Part shown: positions 44,902-55,295 of the stretch, piece by piece
How positions within the stretch are numbered: the stretch's first letter is position 1
How the letters are laid out: each line of letters starts with the position of its first letter
DNA from: Symbiodinium sp. CCMP2592
Lineage: Eukaryota; Sar; Dinophyceae; Suessiales; Symbiodiniaceae
Direction: 5' to 3'
Length of the DNA stretch: 64,000 nt
Assembly (NCBI GenBank): GCA_905221615.1
Contig: CAJNDT010005833.1
Span: forward strand, 70,001 to 134,000
Translations under genes and position numbers: made by a program
Notes under the pieces: generated by a model
Told to the model about the DNA's origin: nothing
Database searches by the model: none
What the model saw: the letters and a program-made list of their open reading frames with translations, nothing else

Positions 44902-45699
44902 CTTGGAAAATTGGGCTTTATAAAGCCATTAGGGTTTAGGGTTTGGGGTTTAGGGTTTAGGGGTTTAGGGTATCATGGGGAACCAAAGGTTAACCTGTTT
45001 GGTCTGTTTGGTTATATAGGGATTATATAGGGACTATACTACCCAAAAAAGGTTAAAGGTTACCTACTCGACTACTAGGTTGGGCTATGTAAAGCAATGA
45101 CCGATTAGGGTCTGTGGCGCAGGGATAATATGAGGTTTAGGCTGGGGTCAAATATAGTGGTCCAGAAGGATTACTAGGGTTTAGGGGTTAGAGCTGACTG
45201 GGCTTTTGAAATGGATGATATACGTGTGTGTTTTATCAAGGTTCTATCAGGGTTCACCTCGCAACGAGTGCTTGAAGCCGGGATCCACGGGTTCAGTTCT
45301 TGTGGTCGTGGTGGTGTTGGGTTTAGGAAATATAGAGAAGGGTCGAAAAGCTGAGCCGAAGGAACTTCGAGCCCCAAGCCTACATCCCTGGATCATATTG
45401 CCTGTATCCCGAAACCGAAACCTGCAGCTACCAAACCTCTCTCCATGTCAGGTGGCAGATGTGCCAGGGTAATGTGGGTGTCGGTTTAGGAATATAGGCT
45501 CCTTTAATGCTTTTTTTTGGGTGCTAATTCCGAATCCGAGTAAAATTTTTGGGGTACTAATTAATGCGTTATTTTTTGGCTGGAGTGATTTTTTGGTGCC
45601 GGGGCTGTGCTATTTGCTGAAACCCCCACCCAAACCCCCACCCAACCCTAAAACCCTGGCCCTGAAGCCCGAAAATCTCTTGCAGAATTGTTTCGCTTA

Positions 45700-46620
45700 T
45701 TGGGGCGTCAGGAATGAGACTCTGTACTACTACTGTACTACTATTGTACTACTATTGTACTATTGTACTGCTACTGTATGCCTTGCTTATTGGGGGGGGC
45801 TGCTAGGGTGAACCGCCGAATTGGGAATTGGGCCCTTGCTCGACAAAGGCCTCTCCAGTACTAAAGTTTGTACAAAAAAATTCAATTTTGGGTCCAATCT
45901 GGACCGACCCCCCTTTTGGAAGGGTTTAGGGCTTAGGGTTTAGGGTTTGTTAGGGTTTAGGAGTTTAGGATTCGCTAGGGTTTAGGGTTTGTTAGGGTTT
46001 ATGGTTCAGGGTTTAGGGTTTAGGGTTTCAGGCGCTGGCTTTATGCTTTGCTTATTGGGGGAATGTGCTCACTGGCTTTATGCTTTGCTTATTGGTACTA
46101 TTTCTGTACTATTACTGTATTACTACTGTACTACTGTACTACTGTCGTACTACTACTGTACTACTAGTGTACTACTGTACTACTATTGTACTACTACTGT
46201 ACTAATACCGTACTACTATTGTACTACTGTACTATTATCATACTACTACTGTACTACTATTGTACTTCCACTGTACTACTGTTGTATTACTATTGTAGTA
46301 CTGCACTATTATTGTACTCCTACTGTACTACTACTGTACTACTATTGTACTACGGTACTATAATCGTACTACTACTGTACTACTACTGTACTACTATTGT
46401 GGTACTATTGTACTACTGTACTATTTTTGTACTACTACTGTACTAGTATGGTACTACCGCTGTACTACTGTTGTATTACTATTGTACTACTGCACTATTA
46501 TTGTACTACTACTGTACTACTGTTCTACTACGGTACCATTATCGTACTGCTACTGTACCACGACTGTACTACTATTGTGCTACTATTGTAATACTGTACT
46601 ATTATTGTACCGCACCAAGC
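45700..46620. repeat. TACTACTGTAC-type satellite
   Basis: From 45,715 to 45,780 and again from 46,090 to 46,610 the DNA is made of TACTACTGTAC / TACTATTGTAC units. The long Tyr/Leu/Val/Cys reading frames here come only from this repeat. Between the two parts lie TTTAGGG units and a duplicated GCTTTATGCTTTGCTTATTG. Confidence 0.85.
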
Positions 46621-47339
46621 TTCAGACGTGGTCGATTTGTGGGTGGGAGTGTGGGAGTGTAGGTTACGGAGGCTAAGAGTGTTCAAAACGAAGGGTTTTT
46701 AGTCTTGGTAGTAATCTTGGAGTGATCGGGGCTTGGTTTCCAGCATTTGGTGATCCCCAGACCCCCCCGACCGCGCATTCGCGCAGAACCGCAGACCCTG
46801 CACCCAAGCCAGCCCCCAAACCCCGGCACCTCCCAATTCCCTGCCACTCAGATCCCTGACCCCTGTCCGGCTCCACTTTAAATATAATTTTTTTTTTGGT
46901 CGGGGGGGGGTACCCCACTATTAAACCGACACCCACATTACTGGGTTTTGAGGGTTCCGGCCCACATGACACTAGAAGCCCGAACTTAAAACACGAAGCC
47001 CTAAACCATCAGAACCTACTGAAGTTTCCAGCAACTGCGAGCAAGGTGCGGGGCAGGAAATCTTGCGTGCAACTGCGTGCCTCGGAACAGGGGGTTTTGG
47101 GGTTCAAGGTTTAGGGTGTGGGGGTTTAGGGTTTAGGGCGGGGGTACAAAGCAGAAGAGCCCTTGAACACAGCGGCTTAGAGATAGGTCTGAATTGACCG
47201 CAATGTAGAACTCTCTACGACAACCAGGGTCCGTTCCACAAGCAACCCTAGATATGGTACTCACTTTTTGTCAGAAACGCCAGGTGCATTCACCACCGGT
47301 CACTACAAGCCGCGAAAATCACACCACAATTTGAAAGTC

Positions 47340-47525
47340 ATGATGTGCTTGAGGTTGAAACGCAAGTCTACAATAACGGAGCAAACCGGTGGATCCTGGT
47401 AAGTAGATGCGGCAGTTTGAGGGTATGTTATAGTCTATGGTCGAACGAAGGATGCTCATGTATTTAGATGCTATAGCAACGCCAAAGCAAGTTGATGGCA
47501 GCCCCTTGCACCTCATGCAAGCCAT
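47340..47525 (-). CDS. Exon-like segment
   Basis: GLPSTCFGVAIASKYMSILR and STIDYNIPSNCRIYLPGSTG read without stops. No family is recognised and ends are open. Confidence 0.38.
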
Positions 47526-47829
47526 GCCCGTCTATTTCCGACAAACCTCCGTCTGTTCTTTGCAAATTTTGTATTTTTGTATGTAGAAGGCAAAGTACAA
47601 CAGAAGCAGGACTCTATCAGAGTCCTCTGAACTTCGGGAGGTTACGGCTTCCGGATTTGTAAACGCAAGGTGCAGGAAATTATGAGCAATGTGGAGCGGC
47701 TATTGGGCATCTGCTGGAACACAACAGGCGCCCTGAGAATTAGAGCAGGCTGTTGGGTGCCATTATTAGACCCTTAGATACCCTAACTTTTTACTAGTTA
47801 TCCCCTAATTCCCAAGGGCCCCATCATCA

Positions 47830-48030
47830 CAGGGATGCAAGGTTGGCTTTGCTATGTAGATACAGAAACTCAGTGCTCAGGCGTCGTGACGAGAAGTATA
47901 GGACGTATAGGATCTGCGGTTCTGGCCAATACACCCCGACGTCTGCAGGCCAATGCAGCCCCGCTGCGTCGCTCGCACTCCCACTTTTGGCTGCATCACA
48001 TACGCAAGCCACCTGAGACTCTGGGGGCTC
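47830..48030. CDS. Exon-like segment, strand uncertain
   Basis: The plus strand reads TQCSGVVTRSIGRIGSAVLA and TPRRLQANAAPLRRSHSH. The minus strand reads KSGSASDAAGLHWPADVGVY. Both are open. Confidence 0.28.
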
Positions 48031-48570
48031 TGAGCTGAGGGATTTTCAAGTGTGTCTCAGGGTCGGGTTTACGGCTTCATAGTGCAGGTTCCTGCCATGT
48101 AGGACCACATTCTGAGATTTATGCCTCGGTTTTGGTGTACCTCACAGATTTCAGTGAACCCCTGTGCCCGGAAACGTGGGCTCTGCAAGCCTTGTGAGCT
48201 TGCTGGAGAAAACCTAAAACCCTAAGGACTGATCTTCTAAACCCGAATAACCATGCAGGGTTTACGGTTTGGGGTTACTTAAAGGTTTAGGCCTACAGAA
48301 TTAAACCCTACATCCTGAAACCTGACATCCTTCATCGTAACACCTTTCCCTGAAGGTCCTTGTGCCAAGAAAAAACATACAGAACACATGCAGACTTGAC
48401 TGGACAGCTAGATGGGCACACCGGGCCTCCCGGCTTACAGAGCCCAAACCCTAAACCTAGATCTGGGACGCCCCCCAACTACCTTTTGTTGCAGCCCCAA
48501 ATTACCTCTTCATTCATGACAAGTATCACAGCCCTTTAAAGGGTACTTGGGAGGGTGTCCTGGTATGCCC

Positions 48571-48690
48571 TGAACTGGGGCCCCCAAAAAGCACACCATG
48601 TAAACCCCCCCTTAGAATGAAGCCCAATAAGGTTGGGATATCCCTATAAAGGGCTTATGCTTATGTACTTTTTGGGGTCCCGAAAGAACC
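48571..48690. mobile_element. Fold-back element, family 3, copy b
   Basis: Left arm GGGGCCCCCAAAAAGCACA, right arm CTTATGTACTTTTTGGGGTC, centre GGTTGGGATATCCC. A further worn copy with two GGGATATCCC motifs lies at 48,806-48,890. Confidence 0.75.
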
Positions 48691-49089
48691 CAGATCCGGA
48701 CTTCTCTCATCCTGGCCAAGTGACTGGTGCATGGCACGGCCGTTGCTGATGAAGCTGGGCCTGGGTGCTCCAATAAGGACCCAGAAAAGGACCCAAACAA
48801 AAACCTTGAGGTTGGGATATCCCAGAATCCCCTCTTTAACTAAGCCAGTAAGATAGGGATATCCCACCTGAAAGTTTAGGTTCGGGTGCTCCCCAAGGGT
48901 GTCGAAATCTATGGCAGCAAGGGTTCCTTGAGCGGTTCTCTACGGGTTCCTTGACGGGTTCCATAAGATTTCCACAGTTACAGTTTGGGTTTAGGGTTTG
49001 GCGTTTAGGCTTCAGGTGCAAGAACTAAATAGGGTGTCGGTATGAAGTATTTTGGGAGGCAAGGGTTTTGCAATTCGGGGGGGCTCGGC

Positions 49090-49320
49090 GCAAAGCGCTG
49101 AAAGCTACAGAGGCTAGGCCAACGTCGAAAAGGTGTGGACCCCTGGCAGCGGCACTAAAGGCTATGTGCCCGAAGAGCACCCCCTTTCCCCCGCGTTCTT
49201 CGTGCTATGGCGACCGTGTCTTTGCACACTGTTTGCTTGGAATGCTTCGCGTCTGCATCCATGGATCAGGCATTTTGCGTTGTTGGAATCGCATGATTTC
49301 ACGGCATCGAACCGCTAGAC
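49090..49320. CDS. Exon-like segment, strand uncertain
   Basis: The minus strand reads RFDAVKSCDSNNAKCLIHGC and RREAFQANSVQRHGRHSTKN. RFDAVK also occurs in the basic exon at 7.85-8.6 kb. The plus strand is open for 95 codons as well. Confidence 0.33.
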
Positions 49321-49495
49321 CCGAAAGCCCTTATAGTAACCCTTATACATCGTAGTACTGTTGGAGGATTCCGTAAAGAACTCCTATGGTAACCGTAAAA
49401 TACGGTTACAGTACTATTGGAGGAATCGTTGAAGGAACCCTTAGAGTAAGCTTTCCAATGCTCTTACACGAACCCTTTTCGGAACCCTTGAGCAG

Positions 49496-49556
49496 GGTCG
49501 CAGGTAGTTGCGGAAGAAGTGGTCATTGAAGAATGCAACGTCAGCCTCGCGGCAGC
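49496..49556 (-). CDS. Short exon
   Basis: CREADVAFFNDHFFRNYLRP is read after CTTGGAG|GC, ending before GTTCCG. It is similar in pattern to the exon at 39,354-39,443. Confidence 0.45.
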
Positions 49557-50851
49557 CTCCAAGCGAGGGAACGCAAAGGTTTAACAAATAGGTTCCATAA
49601 GTTCCCTAAGAGATCTGCAAGGGTTGTCCTAGGCTTTACCGGGTTGTAGTTAAGGGATCAGGGCACAATGACCCCAAGCTCTTGCCTTTAGGAGAGTAGT
49701 GCTGTTATTGATCTGATATTGCTCTTCATGTCGACTTTGAGGCAAATTGCAAGGCGGTCTGTGGGTTGAAATTTCAGAGATCACGGTGTAGGGTAAGGGG
49801 AGGGTTGTAAGTGGGGTTACAAGTCCCCGAATATGGGTTAGAAGTATAGTTGCCCTACTAATAACCCTACTTACAACCCATGAACCTCCAAGTAGGGTTA
49901 AGGGTATAGTACAAGCCCTGTTGAGTTGAGGAAACCTGGCTTCGAGCAGCCTTCAAATGCCACGTTTCGCGAAAAGGAGAGTCCACAATACCGGGGCCTT
50001 TAACATGCAGAATAAGTAAGTTAAAACGGGCATCAATGGGAAGTCGGGTACGTTGTACTATGGAATCCTTGATTATCAGGAACGGAACTACTGCTTATGT
50101 AGGCTTCTCTGCTTGCCTTAGCCGAACATGTGGGTTTGGGATTAGGGTCGAGGACTTACGTCTCGGAAGGTGTGGTGCTCAAGAGCTTTCTAGAACCCCG
50201 ACAGAATCTTGAACATCGGCGATACGGTTGATGATGTTATGTTCTTTGTTCAAATGCAATGCCCTTTTTCCTTGCGTCCAAGGGTCTGCCCCGGTACGAG
50301 GCTTGCACACATGGAAAGTGGTCAGGATTCCAGGAAGATGTTGGGTTTAGGGTCTGCCAACCTCTACCAACAGTCTAAATCCGGATCCCAATTCCTGAAC
50401 CCCAATTGCGCTCCAACCCTGAATGCCAAACACTGAAACCAAACCAACCACAACCCTACAGTCCTAAATATACGATGTAGTACCTGGGCTGAGTAAAATA
50501 CAAGAGGAAGTGATGAAACGCTCAGCCCGAAACCCTGCAAAACGCAGTAAGCCCCACAAGCCCTAAACACTAATTCCTTGCGGCCTAAGCCCGAAACCCT
50601 GCACACCATAAAGATGAGCCCTGAGCCCTTACCTGGGTTCGTGCTAGGGAACGTGATTTAAGTTGCCGGGTATTAGCCAATAGCGTTTCCTGCAGATCCT
50701 TGCTATGACAACTTAAGCTAGATTGTTTTGCAAGAACCTCATAGTTAGGGCCCTAGACCCCTTAGGGACCCCATAATAAGGTCCCTGGAGGCATGGGGGA
50801 TTGTTTTGCAAGAACCGAGTATAAATCCTTTAACATGGTAAAAGGCACGAA

Positions 50852-50940
50852 CAAAAAGGGTTCAAGTATCATTCTGGTATATACTGAAAGGGCATTTGGG
50901 GGGTCTAATCATATACCATGATGATACTTGGACCCTTTGG
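50852..50940. mobile_element. Fold-back element, family 9
   Basis: Arms AAAAAGGGTTCAAGTATCAT and ATGATACTTGGACCCTTT. Confidence 0.72.
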
Positions 50941-51134
50941 GGAAACTGTATCAGCTCCGAAGCCTTCGGGTGCTTCCTCGATTTCCCGGATGTTGGCTGA
51001 ACCTTGCAGGGCTACTACCAGGGTCGAGGGCATTTAGGGTGCAGGGTTCGGGTTTGGGGGTTTCAGGATACTATCTAATCTTAAGGTTTATAAGGCTTGG
51101 GGTCTTGTGGTTCGGGGGTTCAGGTTTTGGGAAT

Positions 51135-51156
51135 TTCTATATATATATATATATAT

Positions 51157-51210
<54 letters not shown>
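51135..51210. repeat. TA microsatellite
   Basis: Nearly unbroken TA with a CACACATACA interruption. Similar runs are at 2,515-2,536, 14,297-14,315, 21,368-21,402 and 42,345-42,374. Confidence 0.85.
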
Positions 51211-51211
<1 letters not shown>

Positions 51212-52215
51212 GTTCCTGGTTTGGGCTTTAAGTGCTACCACACAGGTCAACATTGATGAGGGTGACGCAGAGATTTTATCAGACTTTAAGGCCTGAACGT
51301 ATTTCATCGAGCATCAGGCTTGACAAGCGCTCTTGAACCTTGTGTGGGTTTTAGCTGAGGATTTGCGGCCTTTGGGTTTTGGGCATGGGAAAGATGAGAC
51401 TTGTGACTCAGCAACGAGGGTGCGCAAGTCTGTACCAATCCTAACCCCTCAACCAAATACAGTAGAAGCCAGAAAGTTCGAATATCATTATCGTAACCCC
51501 TTTAAGGTAAACTATAGGGGATCCTACCATCAATCCATATTCCAACTTTCTGTGGTTCCCTTTAAACCGAAAACCCTAAGCCGAGCGAACCCGAAACACA
51601 TCAACCCTGATGCTGCAGACCCTGAACCCTTAAAGCGAATACTCAAAAGCACCGAACAACTCAAAGGCCCTAAACTACTTCGCGACCCTATAGGACCATG
51701 GACACCCAAAAATCCGAAGAAACTGATCCTCTAGGGTTTAGGGCTTTGCGGTGCAAGATCCTGAGCCCCCTTAAAGCCTAAAAACCCCTGAAGCTCTGAA
51801 GACTCCAGGCTACAACACTAGAACCATTCCAGGAACCCTGTAACTAGACCTAAGAGTAACCTAGGAATAAAAAGGGTGCCCTTTTTGGTTTAAAGGGGCT
51901 TATAAGGGAACCTAAACCCTCAAAAAGGGAATAAGGGCCTACTCTGGATCCTAGGTAAGGATTCTCTACCGAATCCCCAAACCCTGAGCCCTATAGAATC
52001 CCAAACAGGATTCTGCAAGGGTTAAGGCGGCTCAGGGTTGAGGCTTTAAGGCCAGGGTTTACAGGAAGCCCCTCAAAAGAAATCACGAACATCCACAACA
52101 CCCCAGGGCCCAGATGCACTCGCAACCCGAGCAGTCCTTAGAGGCCTAAAGTGCCTGGAAGCAGAGCCCAAGTGCCCTGAAGAAGCTCGACAGCAAAAGC
52201 AATGTAAAACCCATG

Positions 52216-52319
52216 TGGGAGTTTCCAAAAATTAGGGTTACCTTATTTTGGGGTCCTTCTAATAAGGATCCTACTATTCAGGGTACGGGATGAGGGTCCT
52301 CTATTTTCGGAAAGATTCA
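52216..52319. mobile_element. Fold-back element, family 2, copy c
   Basis: The left arm TGGGAGTTTCCAAAAATTAG and the centre AAGGATCCTACTATTCAGGG match; the right arm has decayed to TTTTCGGAAAGATTCA. A half copy lies at 52,584-52,633 (CCTAATTTTCGGAAACCCCC). Confidence 0.82.
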
Positions 52320-52324
52320 TGTCG

Positions 52325-52410
52325 AGGCCGAGGAGCGGAAATGATTGATCGGTGCTCGAAGCCCTCCCCTGCGGTAGGTCTTCAGGGGCATCATGTCGGT
52401 CTCCAAGTAC
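52325..52410 (-). CDS. Short exon
   Basis: YLETDMMPLKTYRRGGLRAP follows CGCCGAG|G. The donor is unclear. A fold-back element ends a few bases to its left. Confidence 0.42.
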
Positions 52411-52784
52411 CTCGGCGCTTCGGGAGGTTGAAAGACTGGGGGGCCTAACCCTTAACCCACTGACAGACAGTCGGAGTTTAGGGTTTAGGGTTTAGAGGTG
52501 TAGAGGTTCAGGATTCCTTAGGGGTCCAGGGGTCAGGGTTGTTTTTGTTGTTGTTGTTGAACACCCCAATCCCAAGCCCAAAACTTACTATAAGGACCAC
52601 CAAATAAGGTACCCCTAATTTTCGGAAACCCCCATACAAGCGAGTCTACTCATTTTACGGCCTCCCCAGCATCTCCCTGGTCTCAAGGGTTCTCTTGCGG
52701 CCTGGCATGCAGACTCGATACTAAGACCACCCAACAAACATAATTGTACAGCTGCGTGACCCCAAAATATCCACGTGCGCACGC

Positions 52785-52862
52785 AGTGTATATTTTGGCC
52801 CTAAAGTAGTCCGTATATATTCTAATCGGTACTTTAGGACCAAAGAGTGCGGTATTTTGGCC
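52785..52862. mobile_element. Fold-back element candidate
   Basis: TTTTGGCCCTAAAGTA and TACTTTAGGACCAAA face each other around a short centre. The arms are shorter and worn. Confidence 0.5.
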
Positions 52863-53243
52863 CATGAGCGCACCCTTACAGACCTTGGGCCACAGGGGCT
52901 TTAGAAAAACTGGAAATCGGCTCGTGAGGCCCGACTAAATGCAGTGCACCAACGAAAAATGATCAACCTTGTCGGGTTCTTTGGGATCCCTGTATTTTTT
53001 TTAAGTGCAACGGACTTTTGATGATCTCGCAAGCCCTCCGGATTGGGTGTGCACTCCTTTGCCTAAAATCCCTGTATGTTTAGGGTTTAGGGCTTAGGGT
53101 GTGTAGTGGTCGTCCAGAGGGTTCTTGTAGACTTCCTCTACGGTTCTTTTAGCATTCAGGGCTCAGGAATTGGAATTCTGCTTGGAGCCTCAACCCTATA
53201 TCAGCGCCCAATCCCGAGGTCCTACTACCCAGGCACCATTCAC

Positions 53244-53840
53244 CTGGATGTGACAAGGCACGCCTCCAAGATACCATCCATCTTCCTGGCAGATTACTGA
53301 TTTGAGTCGAGAGGGTTCCGTTCTGAAAGCACAGAATAAGCATGACCGGACACTTGTGAGCCTGCTTGACCTAGTAGCAACCAACTTCGTAGGGTCCGAA
53401 ACTATGCCAGAAGCAGAATGCAGAAACCAAACGGGTTCGCTGGGTTGTCGAACTTGTCGGAATTGCGACTCGTGGCGGTGCTAAGTTTGAGGAAATGCGA
53501 CGTCATGACGCGGTTGAAGGGGTGTAGGGTGTCGGTCGACACACATCGTGAACGTGAGCCCTGTACATGCGCTATGCCATCGGATACGAAGCTCTGGTCC
53601 CCAAGGCCCCAAACGCTTGCACAGTGTCCCACTCAACCCTACAGAACCCCCTTCAAATGATCCCTACACCACAATGCCCTAACGCGTACGGGCCTACAAT
53701 GTACAACCTGCTTCGGAGGCTGAAAAAACCTCTGTTGTACACCTAACCCAAGATGCCGAGAACATCCTGTAATCCTGGAAACAACTATATAAGAAGTTTC
53801 AGAAGTAACACTACGCGTGCTGAGGCTGCCCAGCAAAGGT
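53244..53840 (-). CDS. Exons of a minus-strand gene
   Basis: 53296-53244 reads ICQEDGWYLGGVPCHIQ between AAATCAG and GTGAAT with consistent phase. About 53,420-53,600 reads VQGSRSRCVSTDTLHPFNRV and ATSRNSDKFDNPANP; the DKFDN string also occurs in the exon at 7.85-8.6 kb. About 53,640-53,735 reads RFFQPPKQVVHCRPVRVRAL. Joins between them are not worked out. Confidence 0.42.
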
Positions 53841-54050
53841 TGTCAAGAATGAAATGTAGATTCGCAGATGAGAATATCCGTAACGCCCAGAACCCCATGC
53901 AGTTCCTGTCCCGCTTACGACCCTGTTCCCCTCTGGACCCAAGCAAACACATCGCAAGTCTGAGCAAGGCTCCAAGCAAGCTTTTGCTTAGATATAGTTG
54001 TCAGCAAAACGCTGCAATATATTTCAACCCATTGTACAACACATCCTCAT
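53760..54050. CDS. Open segment, strand uncertain
   Basis: The plus strand reads RAEAAQQRLSRMKCRFADEN and RNAQNPMQFLSRLRPCSPLD for nearly 100 codons. The minus strand is also open. Close minus neighbours argue against the plus reading, composition argues for it. Confidence 0.3.
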
Positions 54051-54332
54051 AAGTCCGAGCAAGGCTCATGAAAGTGACCGATGATGTCCACTGCAACAGC
54101 AGGCGCTCCTCCAGGCATCTTAAAACTTCGTTCGCTTACCCTAAGGGTGTCTGGGGAGCTGAATAATTACTTGACTTAGACTTGAGTAGTGGAGTAGATC
54201 TTGGAACACCGGTAGAAAGAAGATACGGGGATATGGTGTTTTGAGGGATCTGGAAAGTACATAATACATCTCCCCGGCAAAACCAGTTTGTCATACTGAA
54301 CTCAGACCCGTAGCACAAATTACAAGATTAGC

Positions 54333-54511
54333 GGTTTCTTGGTAAAAGGAACCAACAATTAAAACATAATTCTAAGTTTACCCCTAAGTTTGGTTTCTTA
54401 GGGATAAAAGGAGCCAACAATTAAAACATATTTCTAATTACCCCTAAGCTTGGTTTCTTAGGGATAAAAGGAACCAACAATTAACACATGTTTCTAAGTA
54501 CCCCTAAGTTT
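54333..54511. repeat. About 60-bp tandem repeat, 3 units
   Basis: GGTTTCTTAGGGATAAAAGG and CCAACAATTAAAACATA recur at 54,333, 54,392 and 54,452. A related single unit (TTTCTTAGGGATTATAG ... TTTCTAAGTACCCC) lies at 40,428-40,485. Confidence 0.85.
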
Positions 54512-54599
54512 GCAGGTGAAACCTGAGCCTTTTAATTGGAGGCTTGATGTAAGAGGAGGCCCTCGCAGAGTCCCTGTGTTCCTAGGGCCCACCTAAATC

Positions 54600-54746
54600 C
54601 GGCCAACCAAAATACAATTTTGAGGCGGGGGGGCGGGTGAAATTTGGGGTGGGTGTGGTCTTTGGGGCGGACACTCTCCACCACAAAGCCCGAAGCCCCC
54701 ACCTTTATATGTGCCAGCATCCGCGCACCCCCCCCCCCCTCCCCCC
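54600..54746 (-). other. Possible polypurine tract and start of 3' LTR of the retroelement
   Basis: On the minus strand a G-run of about 20 nt interrupted by an A is followed by TGCGCGG, and about 20 nt later by a TATAAAGG-like box. A purine tract followed by TG is how an LTR 3' end begins. The tract lies about 550 nt below the ORF3 stop, so the 3' UTR would be long. Without the 5' LTR this stays tentative; the run may be simple-sequence DNA. Confidence 0.25.
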
Positions 54747-55295
54747 TGTGCCGATACACCCACAAGGAATACTCCTTGTTAGGAGGTGTATGACCAGTTA
54801 TTCCCTAAGGATCAAAGGGCAGCGCCCTGCACACGGACAGTAGTTGTTTTGTCTTGCTACGCAAGGAGAGCTTGTCTTGTCTCAATATGGTAAAACCACT
54901 GTGAGCCAATGGGCAGCGGAATGTATATGTATGAGCATGCAGCCATTGCTGTAGGTACCTGTTAGAGCTACCCCTTTAGAGGTTTATGGTTTCAAACAGA
55001 CACTAATTTTCTTTTACCGGAAGCATGGCCGCACATTCACACATATACTATTATGCCCACTGTCACAGTTGCGGAGTCTGGACTCATGATGAAAACAGCA
55101 TATTATTTAAGCTAGGTATAGCACTGAAGTACACTGCTGAGGACACTCCTTTTGCACACACTCATGCATGTTGGTCAGAGAGATCGTCTGTACAAGATCA
55201 TGTCTGGTGATATTTTCTACATCGAATTATGCAGCCCTTCACTTTGCTCTTGTTAGAGCTTTGTGAGTCACTGTTGTGAAACTCTGAGAATTTTC
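54747..55295. other. Non-coding stretch between ORF3 stop and G-rich tract
   Basis: Nothing coding is seen on either strand that I would trust. If the G-rich tract is the element's polypurine tract, this is the element's 3' untranslated region. No terminator or polyadenylation signal is recognised. Confidence 0.3.

Larger units (their letters stand above)
49600..52200. other. No convincing gene
   Basis: Fold-back element, TA satellite and CCCTAAA-like strings. Plus frames at 50,209-50,436 and 51,333-51,734 are open but poor in composition and partly built from CCCTAAA repeats. Confidence 0.35.

Noticed and set aside
45990-46680. Long Tyr/Leu/Val frames
   Set aside because: They are translations of the TACTACTGTAC satellite.
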